The position numbers and the translations under genes are program-made. A stretch of 64,000 nucleotides of DNA. It comes from CAVXXB01 sp963765585 (GTDB lineage: Bacteria; Calditrichota; Calditrichia; JAJRVZ01). Below are positions 1-10,300 of the stretch, in pieces. The stretch is taken from contig CAVXXB010000008.1 in the NCBI GenBank assembly GCA_963765585.1, forward strand, positions 310,001 through 374,000, written 5' to 3'. The stretch's first letter is position 1, and each line of letters opens with the position of its first letter. The notes under the pieces are model-generated. The model searched no databases. It was not told the origin of the DNA and was given only the letters and a program-made list of their open reading frames with translations.

Positions 1-2581
1 AGTCGTTTTCCACGGGAGAGCGCTGATTATATTTAAGACCTTGACCGGAGATATCCCAGGTATAGGGGCGTCCGGACACATACCGGTAGGTGGTGCTGAA
101 TGACATATCTGAAAAAGGTTTAATTCCAAAAATCTCCACGCCGCTATTTGGCATGGTGACATATCGAAGATTAAAGACCGCTTTGTGAGTCCGGTCATAA
201 TCAAGAAAGACATCTTCCGGAAACCGTTCGCTCTGTCCTTCGATCAGCAAATCACCGGATTCGCTATATATCGGGGCCACATCCAGATTGTCTGAATTAC
301 CGCTTTTACCTGTAGCAGATTCATAATTATATCTGATATACCCGCGAATATTACCAGAAGTTTTTTCCAGACTAAAATGAAATCCCTTGATATCCGCATA
401 GTCAAGATTAACGAAAGTGGAATATGCTTCCCCGCCATTATTGACAAAAAATGCCGTTTGAATCAAATCCTTCACATCTTTGTAATATGCACTGACATCC
501 ATCTGAAGGCCGCTGGCGAGGCGATGCACAATACCCACATCATAGGTCTTTGTATTTTCCGGCTTAAGTAAAGGATTCCCCAGCTCAAGCACGCGAGTAA
601 CACCCTGATCAATATTTACATTATTAAAATATAACTGACTAAAGGCTGGGCGTTGTGTAAACGTGCCATAATTCAGGTGAAATACTGTAAGGGTGGAAAC
701 CGGAAAGGATAATCCGATACGCGGTTGCAGGCGGGTAAATATTTCAGTTTCTGCAGTTGCTTCAGGATCAAGTAGTGGATTGAACGGATCTTTATAATAT
801 TTAGTATTCAATTGATAAAAATCATATCGCAATCCCACATTGGCAATCATGCCTTCAAATTCCATTTTGTCCTGAACAAATACGGCACCTTCCCAGGGAA
901 AGGCACCAAAGTTTTGGAATTCTACTGCTCCCGGGTTTGTAACGTTTTCTTCAATATCAACCCGCATATCATAGTAATAAAATTGTACACCGGCTTTAAA
1001 AAGATTATACCGGTCGACCTGCCCGGTAAAATTTCCGGCAAAATAGTACGTATTGGTCCAGAGATCGCCACGATCATCATTTAACCGTCCAACTCTATGA
1101 TTTGAAGGTGCGGTATAATCAACCCAGTTTCTGCCATTGGTATAATCTTCCAGTAATTGTCCGTCGTTGAGCAGATCGATGCGTTCCGCCTCATTTACGC
1201 GCATATAACTTATATTAAAATCAGAAAAATAGGATGGAGAAAATGCATGCTGATACTCAAGACCGGCCTGGTATGTAGTACTTGTTCTTTTTGAGATACT
1301 AAACGTTCGGTCAAACATCCACCGTTCCCAATTTGATTCAATCAGGTTAAAAAACGAATAATCATAAATATAGGAAAGTTTGAATTTATTGTCCGGGTTA
1401 GGAGAATAGGTGAAATTTCCCATTAACTGTATATCATTGTCCGGATCGGTTGTGGGTACCATGGCATGTTGGACATTCTGCCGCAAGGCCACAAACATAC
1501 CAACATCTTTGGTCAACGGTCCACCTGTGGTTAGGTCAAGCCGGTAATCTACTGTATTATCAAATTCCATCCCCAAATCACGGGCACTCTGCAGCCAAAA
1601 ATTACGGCCAAATTCTGCAATTCTGAGGGAATCTTCATGATTCGCCGGTGGCCATTTTAACGGAATATATTTATTGACACCATAGCCATTATCCCAGAGC
1701 GGTTTACCCGGCTGCTGGGGATTCTCCTTGAGCCATTCTTCCGGATCTAACAATAATTCTGAAAATACAAGATTTTGCTGGCTGTAAGGACTTCCCTGCC
1801 ATGATTTATAATATGGTAATACGCCGGCAATTTCAAAACGTGTTTGCCAGACAGGCGAGGCTTCCCTGGTAACCATATTAACTACTCCAGACTGTGCATT
1901 ACCGTATTCGGCACTGAACCCGCTGGTATAGACTTCAACCTGTTCCAAACCGGTTACAATAGGGCTGAAGGCACGCTGATTATTGAGCGGATTAACGATG
2001 TTTGCTCCGCCTAGCAGATATGACGCTTCACCAACACGACCACCACGAAAGTGATCATCCACCACATCGGCCTGAAGTTCCAGAATATCCCCGATATCCT
2101 GCACACCGGCAATACTCTGTACTTCGGAAATATTGTAGACCTGCTTGGTTGCCGTTACATCTTTTTCCACAGTCTCCTGTGTATACGCGGTTACAACAAT
2201 TTCTTCTGTTTCGAGCAATTGCTCAGATAATTCATAATCCAGCCGGGTTGTTTTATCCACATCGACACGTACACGGGTTCGTATTTCATCAAGGTAACCG
2301 ACGTAGGTTGCGCGCACCGTATATTCTCCAGGCCGCAAATTGATTATGAAATAACTGCCGTCAAGATCGGTTGATGCACCGGTTGGTGTATCCAATGGTA
2401 TTTCTTTTGAATTTTCCCAGCGGGCTTCAACCAGGATATTTGCTCCAACCAAAGGATCTTTTGTATTTTTATCATAAATGGTGCCGGCCAGTTTACCCGT
2501 ATTACCGGCATAGAGGTTGGAAATATTTATAAAAATACATGCTAGAAGTAATAACCACACAGAGTAAATATGAATCTTCAT
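1..2581 (-). CDS. TonB-dependent receptor, C-terminal end outside window
   Basis: The frame is open from an ATG at 2581 through base 1, giving about 860 codons with no stop, so the C-terminus lies beyond the window. A signal peptide (about residues 1-27) is followed by a carboxypeptidase-regulatory-like beta domain (KLAGTIYDKNT near residue 30, then LRPGEYTVRATYVGY). A plug domain follows with the segment VEVYTSGFSAEYGNAQSGVV, and then an aromatic-rich beta-barrel. This architecture belongs to energy-coupled outer-membrane receptors importing oligosaccharides. No SusD-type partner is seen downstream of it in the window. A perfect palindrome about 45 bp upstream resembles a GntR/FadR operator, also found in front of the regulator at 17615. 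The substrate is inferred to be alginate oligosaccharides from the neighbouring kdgK, eda and PL17 genes. Confidence 0.88.
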   Translation of the reverse strand, partial: MKIHIYSVWLLLLACIFINISNLYAGNTGKLAGTIYDKNTKDPLVGANILVEARWENSKEIPLDTPTGASTDLDGSYFIINLRPGEYTVRATYVGYLDEIRTRVRVDVDKTTRLDYELSEQLLETEEIVVTAYTQETVEKDVTATKQVYNISEVQSIAGVQDIGDILELQADVVDDHFRGGRVGEASYLLGGANIVNPLNNQRAFSPIVTGLEQVEVYTSGFSAEYGNAQSGVVNMVTREASPVWQTRFEIAGVLPYYKSWQGSPYSQQNLVFSELLLDPEEWLKENPQQPGKPLWDNGYGVNKYIPLKWPPANHEDSLRIAEFGRNFWLQSARDLGMEFDNTVDYRLDLTTGGPLTKDVGMFVALRQNVQHAMVPTTDPDNDIQLMGNFTYSPNPDNKFKLSYIYDYSFFNLIESNWERWMFDRTFSISKRTSTTYQAGLEYQHAFSPSYFSDFNISYMRVNEAERIDLLNDGQLLEDYTNGRNWVDYTAPSNHRVGRLNDDRGDLWTNTYYFAGNFTGQVDRYNLFKAGVQFYYYDMRVDIEENVTNPGAVEFQNFGAFPWEGAVFVQDKMEFEGMIANVGLRYDFYQLNTKYYKDPFNPLLDPEATAETEIFTRLQPRIGLSFPVSTLTVFHLNYGTFTQRPAFSQLYFNNVNIDQGVTRVLELGNPLLKPENTKTYDVGIVHRLASGLQMDVSAYYKDVKDLIQTAFFVNNGGEAYSTFVNLDYADIKGFHFSLEKTSGNIRGYIRYNYESATGKSGNSDNLDVAPIYSESGDLLIEGQSERFPEDVFLDYDRTHKAVFNLRYVTMPNSGVEIFGIKPFSDMSFSTTYRYVSGRPYTWDISGQGLKYNQRSPVEND

Positions 2582-2624
2582 TAAAAATACTCCTTTTAAT
2601 TTTGGAGACTCTGCTTTGGGGATA

Positions 2625-2646
2625 ATTTGTAATATGTATTACAAAT
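2625..2646. promoter_or_regulatory. Perfect 10-bp inverted repeat, likely GntR/FadR operator
   Basis: Arms ATTTGTAATA and TATTACAAAT flank a central TG. The site is 44 bp upstream of the TonB receptor start. A near copy (left arm and centre identical, three mismatches in the right arm) lies just upstream of the FadR-type regulator gene at 17630-17651, so the two genes may be co-regulated by that protein. Confidence 0.6.
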
Positions 2647-2687
2647 AAAAATAACTATTTCTATTTTGATTGTCAAGATAATTAATT

Positions 2688-4955
2688 TCATAAACGCATT
2701 GTTATTTTTGTACCGGGAGATAAGATATTTAATTGCTTCTCCCCTACCAATTTATGTTTTGAATATTCCAGAATTTTTGTCTTTCTTCTACCTAAAAAAG
2801 TAACTTCAGCTAATTCATTATCAAGGTCGAGTATAAAAGTTGCCGGTGCCTCCATCTTAAATGAAATACCATGCTGGGAGAAATAACTACAGTTTACCAG
2901 GATATTTCTATTAAAATTTGTCATAATTACAGTCGCATCGGTTTTCAAATTTGGTATTTCTTTTTGAATCTGCCACTTGCTCAAATCCAGACACCCAATG
3001 AATGTATTTTTTGCATTTTTCTGCTCTACGGAGATTGGTTTTACCATCGTGATAAAATTGAAATCTCCATTTTTTTCTACTGAGGATACTGAATAATGCT
3101 TGTCTCTCATAACGCTGGATTCAATTTTATAGTCTGTTTCTACAAATTGTTTTATACGGAGCGCAGCATCTTTTCCATATTTTTTTTCGAGCAGTGAATC
3201 AGAAGAAATATTATAATCACCCTGCCAGACCTGCTGGTAAGTATGTTCACCCTCTGCCTCGAAATAATCATTGACCAGCCAGAATGCTTCGTGTAAAAAT
3301 ATTACCTCGCGAAAATAGGATACATTTATTGAATCAAAGCCATTGTGCGTTCCCATAAAATAATCAAAATTATTCTCTTTAATCCATGAAATTACTGTAG
3401 GTTCGGGCAAATATTTCCATTTTCCAAATCCGGATTTACCGCTATTGGCAGTCCAGCCTCTTCCCAATGGGATGTTATCAACCAATGCCACATTTTTCGC
3501 CCATGAATTCTTCCAGAAATGATAATCCGAATCTTTATATTTTACCTGATAGTTTGGTAAAATTTCATGGTTGTTTGCATAAGCAACGACACCCAGCATA
3601 TCCCCATGCTGATGATCCGGTTTTCGGTCAGAAAGTCCGGCAGTAATAGTCATATACATACTCTTTTTTGCCCAACCATCACGCATGATATAATAACCGG
3701 TTTGCGCTAGTTCCGTAGAGCCTATTTGCGGTGATTTTCCGGCAATATCATCCAATTTTGACAATTGGCTATCTCGCAAAAACCAGTACACGGATCCCGG
3801 CACTTTATTTGTTGAAAAATATCTGAATATGGAATCTTCAAAAACAATGGCGCCAATAGTCAGCGCATCATCCATCTGGTTATTTTCTGCAAAAGGTTTA
3901 TCAGTATCATCCTGCAGAACAGGAAGTTTCTTATTTGGCTGCGCCAGCTTTACCAGGGATCCAAACATCATTTTGAATTGTCGTACAAAGCTTTCAGGTA
4001 AATCAATATTATTTATCTTTGCCAGTTGATAGACCCTAAAATAATTTTCAATATCTCCTTTATGATAATGAACAGAACGTTCAAACTGGAATCCATCTTT
4101 ATTGATCTCGTTTTCTATATGCCAGGTTAACCCACGGATGGCCTGATCCTGCCAATCTTTGCTGTCTTCAAATTCAGGAAACAACGCAGCAATCTCGAAT
4201 AGGGCCACCAGGCCTTTTGTATGGTGATTTCCGTATCTATTCTTTTTTGTGCGTTCAAATAGTTGAGCTCCGTGATGCAGAAACGTCCGGATCAATAAAA
4301 TCTGTTTTTCATCATTGTAAGCAGGATCACTCAGATATGCATTATGATTAAATAACCAATTGTGGATTCGTCGTCCTGCCCTGTAAACCTCATACACCCC
4401 ATTGCCAGCATCATCATAGGATCCATCTGCAAATGCACGGTTCAAATCAGCCGCCTGCCTGACGAAATAGTTCATATTTTCCGGTTCATCGCCTGAAAAA
4501 TACATCAATGTCATATCTCTTGACTTTTGTTGCCGGGCGAGATGACGCAGTTCATAAGCGGTTACGTATTGGTCTTTTAGATTTTTGAACGGTAATTCCC
4601 AGGAAGTTTCAGGCGGATAAGTAGATTTTTGATATTCTGACCTGGATTGATGCTTTTTCATGGCCTCGGGGAAAGTTTTCTGGTAATATTTAAACCTTTG
4701 GTTAAAATTTATCCAGTTGAAGTAATATCGATCTGAAATTTTTTCTTTGAGGTGGTTCGATAATTTAATTATTGCTTCAGATTCTTGGCCGAGTTCAACT
4801 GAGGTTCTGATTTCGGCTAAATCCGGATTGTCTGTATCCAGGCAATTTAACAGCTCATTCTCAGTTAGAATTCTGTCAAATGGGATATTATTACCGCCAC
4901 AGGCAATATTATAGAATAATAAAAAATAGATAATGATTGTGAAGTTATTTATCAT
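2688..4955 (-). CDS. Heparinase II/III-superfamily polysaccharide lyase
   Basis: This 755-residue exported protein has a hydrophobic N-terminus (about 1-18) ending in NIACGG; a lipobox is possible but weak because the -3 residue is Asn. The middle third looks like an (alpha/alpha) toroid typical of heparinase II/III-type lyases, including KGLVALFEIAALFPEF near residue 245 and FQFERSVHYHKGDIENYF near residue 290. The C-terminal half has the superfamily's His-containing motif KPDHQHGDMLGVVAY near residue 448, followed by beta-sandwich sequence. These lyases cleave uronate-containing polysaccharides by beta-elimination. Exact PL family is not assignable by eye. Its place between a TonB receptor and kdgK/eda suggests an alginate or oligo-uronate substrate. 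It lacks the T9SS tail of other secreted enzymes here, so periplasmic or lipoprotein localisation is more likely. Confidence 0.75.
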   Translation of the reverse strand: MINNFTIIIYFLLFYNIACGGNNIPFDRILTENELLNCLDTDNPDLAEIRTSVELGQESEAIIKLSNHLKEKISDRYYFNWINFNQRFKYYQKTFPEAMKKHQSRSEYQKSTYPPETSWELPFKNLKDQYVTAYELRHLARQQKSRDMTLMYFSGDEPENMNYFVRQAADLNRAFADGSYDDAGNGVYEVYRAGRRIHNWLFNHNAYLSDPAYNDEKQILLIRTFLHHGAQLFERTKKNRYGNHHTKGLVALFEIAALFPEFEDSKDWQDQAIRGLTWHIENEINKDGFQFERSVHYHKGDIENYFRVYQLAKINNIDLPESFVRQFKMMFGSLVKLAQPNKKLPVLQDDTDKPFAENNQMDDALTIGAIVFEDSIFRYFSTNKVPGSVYWFLRDSQLSKLDDIAGKSPQIGSTELAQTGYYIMRDGWAKKSMYMTITAGLSDRKPDHQHGDMLGVVAYANNHEILPNYQVKYKDSDYHFWKNSWAKNVALVDNIPLGRGWTANSGKSGFGKWKYLPEPTVISWIKENNFDYFMGTHNGFDSINVSYFREVIFLHEAFWLVNDYFEAEGEHTYQQVWQGDYNISSDSLLEKKYGKDAALRIKQFVETDYKIESSVMRDKHYSVSSVEKNGDFNFITMVKPISVEQKNAKNTFIGCLDLSKWQIQKEIPNLKTDATVIMTNFNRNILVNCSYFSQHGISFKMEAPATFILDLDNELAEVTFLGRRKTKILEYSKHKLVGEKQLNILSPGTKITMRL

Positions 4956-5057
4956 ACGATTATGGACTTTTCAGGACATTTAATAACTAATATATATCCT
5001 AGGTTATAAAAATTAATAGACATTGCTGCTATAGCTGCATTGTCACATTATTTTGTT

Positions 5058-5083
5058 TTACCCCAAGATTAATCTTGGGGTAA
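5058..5083. repeat. 26-bp perfect palindrome, CCCCAAG family
   Basis: One arm reads TTACCCCAAGATT and the other is its exact complement. Identical or structurally conserved copies occur at 58119-58144, 58238-58262 and 61749-61774. No T-run follows on either strand, so an ordinary intrinsic terminator is unlikely. Confidence 0.8.
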
Positions 5084-5173
5084 GAAAAGGACCTACATCT
5101 TACAACACCACCGTTATCGACTATATTTAAATATTTCGATTATCAGAATCTTTAAACAGCCATAAATTATTAC

Positions 5174-6202
5174 TTATCTTTGCACTCTTCCGGACGTATC
5201 CCCGCCAGCCACGCCAAGCACCTCAGATTCAGTCACCAGGTTCATATCACCGGGAATGGTTTGCTTCATTCCCGAGGCCGCAACTGCGTATTCCAGACTC
5301 TTTTGCTTATCCCAGCCTTGTACCAGGCCGTGTATTAATCCCGCACCGAAGGAATCTCCTCCGCCAACCCGATCTACCAGGTGTATTTTATATTTTTTAC
5401 TTTGATAAAATTCATCGCCATCATATAACATTGCCGACCACCCATTATCTGACGCAGAAATGCTTTCTCTAAGGGTAATAGCCACCATCTTCGCAGCGCT
5501 TATATCCATGACTTGCCTGGCAACTGACTTATAGTGATCTTCGGATAATTTCCCACTGGTTACATCCGTTGAACTCGCTTCAATACCAAAAACATCAGCC
5601 GCATCTTCTTCATTGGCAATTATTACATCCACATATTGAACCAATTCCGACATGGTTTGCTTGGCTTCGTCTCTGGTCCACAATTTTTTACGATAATTCA
5701 GATCGCAACTCACCATAACATTATGTTTTTTTGCTGCCTTTACGGCTTCCAGGCTTACACTGGCACAGGATTTGGATAATGCCGGTGTAATTCCGGTGAT
5801 ATGAAACCAGTTTACCCCAGAAAAAATCTCATCCCACTTAAACATGCCAGGTTCAATTTGCGAAACAGATGATCCTGCTCTATCATAGGTCACTTTTGAG
5901 GGACGGATTGACGCACCATGTTCAAGGAAATAGATTCCAACCCGATCACCACCCCGATCTATATATTTTGTATTAACGCCAAATTTGCGAAGTGCATTAA
6001 GCGCGGCTTGTCCTACCGGGTTTTCCGGTAACCGTGTCACAAATGCCACATCATGGCCAAAATGTGCCAGTGAGACAGCCACATTGGCCTCTCCCCCGCC
6101 ATACGTGGCCTGAAACTTCTCCGCCTGTGAGATTCGCTCATAATTATACGGTGCCAGACGGAGCATGATTTCACCGAAAGTTACTATTTTCTTTTGTGTC
6201 AT
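5174..6202 (-). CDS. kdgK: 2-keto-3-deoxygluconate kinase (PfkB family)
   Basis: KDG kinase phosphorylates 2-keto-3-deoxygluconate to KDPG, the shared end point of alginate and pectin catabolism. The 342-residue protein has the PfkB N-terminal signature GGGEANVAVSLAHFGH (about 35-50) and the C-terminal anion-hole/catalytic motif DRVGGGDSFGAG (277-288; catalytic Asp about 283). GEIMLRLAP at the N-terminus is typical of KdgK. A GAGG ribosome-binding site sits about 8 nt before the ATG. The KDPG aldolase gene lies upstream at 6415-7059, so the two consecutive enzymes are likely co-transcribed. A paralogue lies at 45620-46702; both end in RVQR. Confidence 0.93.
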   Translation of the reverse strand: MTQKKIVTFGEIMLRLAPYNYERISQAEKFQATYGGGEANVAVSLAHFGHDVAFVTRLPENPVGQAALNALRKFGVNTKYIDRGGDRVGIYFLEHGASIRPSKVTYDRAGSSVSQIEPGMFKWDEIFSGVNWFHITGITPALSKSCASVSLEAVKAAKKHNVMVSCDLNYRKKLWTRDEAKQTMSELVQYVDVIIANEEDAADVFGIEASSTDVTSGKLSEDHYKSVARQVMDISAAKMVAITLRESISASDNGWSAMLYDGDEFYQSKKYKIHLVDRVGGGDSFGAGLIHGLVQGWDKQKSLEYAVAASGMKQTIPGDMNLVTESEVLGVAGGDTSGRVQR

Positions 6203-6219
6203 CTATTCCTCAAGTTATA

Positions 6220-6310
6220 ATTAGAGATTAGAGATGAGGGATGAGAAATGAAATAAATTCAAGATATGGTTTCAATTTAATTCCTAATTCCTAATCTCTA
6301 ATTTCTAATC
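6220..6310. repeat. Intergenic inverted repeat with 7-bp iterated words
   Basis: The left arm (6220-6254) is built of degenerate heptads such as ATTAGAG and ATGAGGG. The right arm (6275-6310) is the inverted counterpart built of words such as TTCCTAA and TCTCTAA. The rest of this 212-bp gap holds a second inverted pair around GCAATGCGTCTTG (6325-6337) and its near complement (about 6391-6401). Confidence 0.75.
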
Positions 6311-6414
6311 GCTTCTTATTACGGCAATGCGTCTTGGCGAGAGATATCTTCAGATGCACTGCTGTGAATCTCTTCACCCATACCACACACAAGACGCATG
6401 GCAATGCGTCTCTC

Positions 6415-7059
6415 CTACTCCCGCCCTTTTTTTATTTCCGCGACAAAACGGGCGGCCCTGTCTGCAAGGCCATCCCAATCACCATCGGCAATCATTTTTT
6501 TATTCAGCAATGCGGTTCCCACGCCAAGACAATACGCACCGGCCTTGATAAATTCCGCCGCGTTTTCCAGGGATACACCGCCGGTCGGTGTCATACGAAT
6601 ATCGGGAAGCGGTCCATGAATATCTTTAAAAAATCCGGGACCCAGCGCCGTTGCCGGAAAGATTTTTACTACATCGGCACCCAGGTTCCAGGCAGATAAT
6701 ATTTCTGTTGGTGAGAATGCACCCGGAATACAAACTTTGTCGTATTTGTGACTCATGGAGATAACATCCGGATTAAGAATTGGGCTGACCACAAACTGCG
6801 CCCCGGCATTGATAACTTTTTCAGCAGTTTCACCATCAAGCACTGTTCCGGCACCGATTAAAAAATTATCATCCAGTTTCTCGGAAAGATCCTTAATAAT
6901 ACCGATGGCATTTGGTGTGGTCATGGTAATTTCAAGCGCTTTAATACCGCCCTTTTCCAGGGAAGAAATTATATTTTGTAATTTTTCTGCATCACTCAGG
7001 CGAATCACGGCAACAATACCGGAATCCGCAATAGATTTTAATATCTCAGATCTGGTCAT
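6415..7059 (-). CDS. eda: KDPG/KHG aldolase
   Basis: This class I aldolase splits 2-keto-3-deoxy-6-phosphogluconate into pyruvate and glyceraldehyde-3-phosphate. The 214-residue length matches the family. The Schiff-base lysine is K132 in GADVVKIFPA. The conserved Glu is in LEITM (about 43), and the phosphate-binding segment PTGGVSLENAAEF lies in the C-terminal third. The start is ATG with only a weak Shine-Dalgarno. It sits directly upstream of kdgK, completing the lower uronate pathway within one transcription unit. Confidence 0.95.
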   Translation of the reverse strand: MTRSEILKSIADSGIVAVIRLSDAEKLQNIISSLEKGGIKALEITMTTPNAIGIIKDLSEKLDDNFLIGAGTVLDGETAEKVINAGAQFVVSPILNPDVISMSHKYDKVCIPGAFSPTEILSAWNLGADVVKIFPATALGPGFFKDIHGPLPDIRMTPTGGVSLENAAEFIKAGAYCLGVGTALLNKKMIADGDWDGLADRAARFVAEIKKGRE

Positions 7060-7104
7060 AATAATTATTTCTTATAATTTTTGTCTATTGATCCAATGAA
7101 TATA

Positions 7105-7284
7105 ATAAATTAGACATGATAACAGGATTTACATGTGATAATTCTTCTAAAATATTAATATGAGTTATTTATCACATAAATATTCTAATAACTCAAAATT
7201 ATAAATTATCCTGTTATCCTGTCTGAAAAATTGATTTAATAGGTTAATATATACCCATCCCCGGGATAAACCCGGGAATGGGTA
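7105..7284. repeat. Intergenic inverted repeats (GATAACAGGAT arms and CCCGGG hairpin)
   Basis: GATAACAGGAT near 7118 is mirrored by ATCCTGTTATCCTGTC near 7208-7223, with GTGATAA/TTATCAC also paired inside. Short ATCCTG words recur at 28095-28110 and 42028-42050. At 7252-7284 a hairpin pairs TACCCAT with ATGGGTA and CCCGGG with CCCGGG. No gene is seen in this 268-bp gap. Confidence 0.6.
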
Positions 7285-7327
7285 GGTGTAAACGAATTAC
7301 CAGTTACGAATAACTAATAACAAGTAC

Positions 7328-10300
7328 TTATTTAATCATTAACATCTTTTTGGTTGCCATAAAATTACGGGATTTGATCTGATAGAAATACAGACCGGTT
7401 GCCAGATTTGTATTGTGAAAATCTACAATATGGGTTCCCGCAGTCATTTCCTTGTCAACCAGAACAGCAACTTCACGTCCAAGTACATCATATACTTTTA
7501 GTGTCGTCATACCCGCTTCTTTAATAGAAAATTTAATCTTTGTTGACGGGTTAAATGGATTTGGATAATTCTGATCCAGGCTGTATACCAGAGGAACGGT
7601 ACCTTCACCAAATTCTTCAACCGAAGAGAGTGTTGAATCGGCCCAATTCAGATCACCAATTGCCAAACCTGAGAATGAGATACCATATAATTCAGATCCA
7701 CCCATAAGTGTCCAGTTATAATTTTCGGGATCTTCATACATTGGATCAAAGCCAAAAATTGTGGTGGAATCAATTTCACCATCCGCAGCTTTAATCGGCA
7801 CCTCTCTCACCTGAAATGTATCTATGTGGCTTACGAATGACGGTATGTCGGTATTGCCCTGGGCATCCATCAGATCACTATCACGACCATGGCCGGAAGT
7901 ACGGCTGTTAGAGATGATAATGTCGCGTACGATTGCCCCACCACTATTTTTCAGATAAAATACACGTGTGGCTGAATTATCGATAGTTAGATGCTCTAAC
8001 AAGACTGGAGCGTCCGGCGTTGCGGCATCCAGATCAGAGTAATAACGTACACATTCGGCATCGATATTCGTAAATGTACAATTACGCACCGTTAACGATT
8101 CTAATGCGCCATCGGTTACCCATTTTTCTGTGTCAGAAATACGAAGAGCTTCATAACCGGTGCCATCGAACAGGCAGTCCTCAAAATGAACATCACCCGC
8201 TTTGATGTTTGTTTGAATATTAAAAGCATGACCATCCGCTGTCAGACTTTTACCTTGAAAGAAATTATAAAAATCAACATCTTTTACCGTGATATCGGCA
8301 CCGGCTTTGACAGTATCATCTGATGTATTAGCCAGACGAATTCCATATTTGGGTCCATGAGTCATTTCATGACCGCCATCCAAAACAACACCTATCAGGG
8401 TGAAGTCATCAAATACTCGGAAGATATCATCACCGGATTTATCCGCCGCAGCATTAATAATGACTGGCTTCTCTGCCAAACCCGATTCAGCTAACACAAC
8501 CAATGGTTTCATAACGGTCATGTCACTGTTGCTGATGGTTTTATACAGTCCGCCGCTGGTGATCAGCATGATGGTATCTACCTGACTATTATTATTGGCA
8601 AATTCAACCGCATCACGCAGATCCCACGTGGTATCGATCTTCAGAACACCACCAGGTACATTTGCTTCGGTAAAATTCACAGTCAGCGTGATATTGGAAT
8701 CCATTTGTACTGTATCAGGATTTGCCATTCCACCTAATGGATCACCCCATCCGGCGAATTCCCAGCCCAGATCTGGCACTGCAGTTAGTTCAACTACTGT
8801 CGCAGTATCGTAAGTATCAATAACCGGTTCCGGACTGGCATCAATACTACCCTGCCCCACGATATCAAAGGCAAGAGCAAATTGTGTCAGGGTGCTGGCA
8901 AAAGTGGCAGTTACATCCATTGCAGAATCCACTTTGAAAGTCTTTGGATTTTCCGACCCGGATAATGCGCCACTCCATTCAACAAATGCCCAGGTTGAGG
9001 AATCAGGAACCGCGGTGATGGTTACTGAAGTTCCAACTGCATAAGTATCTTCAACCGGTTCCGGATTAAGAACCACATGTCCCAGACCAACCGAACTGGC
9101 TGAAAATGCGACTCTCGGTTTTACATCAACAAATTTCGCTGTTACAGTTTTATTATCATCCATGGTGACAGTGGCAACCGGATTATTCGGCGGAAATACC
9201 AAAACACCATCCCAGCTGTCAAATTTCCATCCTGGATCAGGATCAGCTGTCAGCGTTACCGTAGCACCTGAATCATAAAAAGGCCCTGCCGGATCTACTG
9301 CAACAATACCGTTACCATCCGTTTTAACCTGCAGCAAAAATTGTCCGGGATCGGTTTCCCAGCGCAAATCGCCCATGGCTTTTGCATCATCTGCAGCGCC
9401 ACGCGCCGGTGAATTTGTTGCCAGACGATAATCTAGCATGGCGGCATCCTTATAAAGGGGATCTTCGTCAATCATTCCTGCACCAATTGATGAAGATTCA
9501 CCGGTATCAACCGGGCGAACATTAAAGGTATCGGTATAGGAGATCGTAGAAGTACCGTATAAATCAACAGATTCGGACTGACCACCCATCTGATTGGACA
9601 TGATACAATTTTTGATTGTTACATTTGTAGGATATAAAGTACCACCATCAATACGGATCACCCTGTCATCGTTTGTCAGGGAGGTAGAATCCATTGTGAC
9701 ATGGTTAATGATCACTTCGGGATTGTAACCAACCGCAGCGCTACCGAACTGAATCGCTTCCCGTCCGACATTTGTTATGGTTACATTCTCAAACAGTACA
9801 TAATTCATCGCCGGGCCATCACCGCCAGTGTCATACAAGTTCCAGCCTTCGCGGATTGCGCCTGTTGAAATAGTATTTGTTACAATAAATGTATCGATTA
9901 CGGTTTTTAAATAACCTCTTAGAAAATTTTCAGTATAGTCATGAAAATAACAGTCGTCGATTTTTAAAAACATTGATGTCGAGTCACCTGCATTCAGACG
10001 CAGGGCCTGTTTTGCCATTGGAGCGCCATTGAGACTACCATCAAATTCAAGGCCGATCAACGTCAGGCTGCCGCCGGAAAGTACTTCTATGTTGCGCATA
10101 CTGGTGCTGCCTCCGGGACGATCATTGCGAATGACAGGTCTTTCTGTTAGACCTTCACGTGCACGAATTGTCAGCACTTTATCAATTTCGATTTTATCTG
10201 AATCCATGGTATATACATAATCACCGCCATTGTCCATGAGTTCCAGAATATCGCCATCTTCAGCTGCCTGAACGGCATCATAAAGCGTATTTTCACCAGC

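Noticed and set aside
2002..2343. 113-codon plus-strand frame
   Set aside because: It lies wholly antisense to the open TonB receptor frame, with a His/Pro-rich shadow translation.
5058..5083. Intrinsic terminator
   Set aside because: The palindrome lacks a T-run on either strand and recurs in positions not tied to gene ends.
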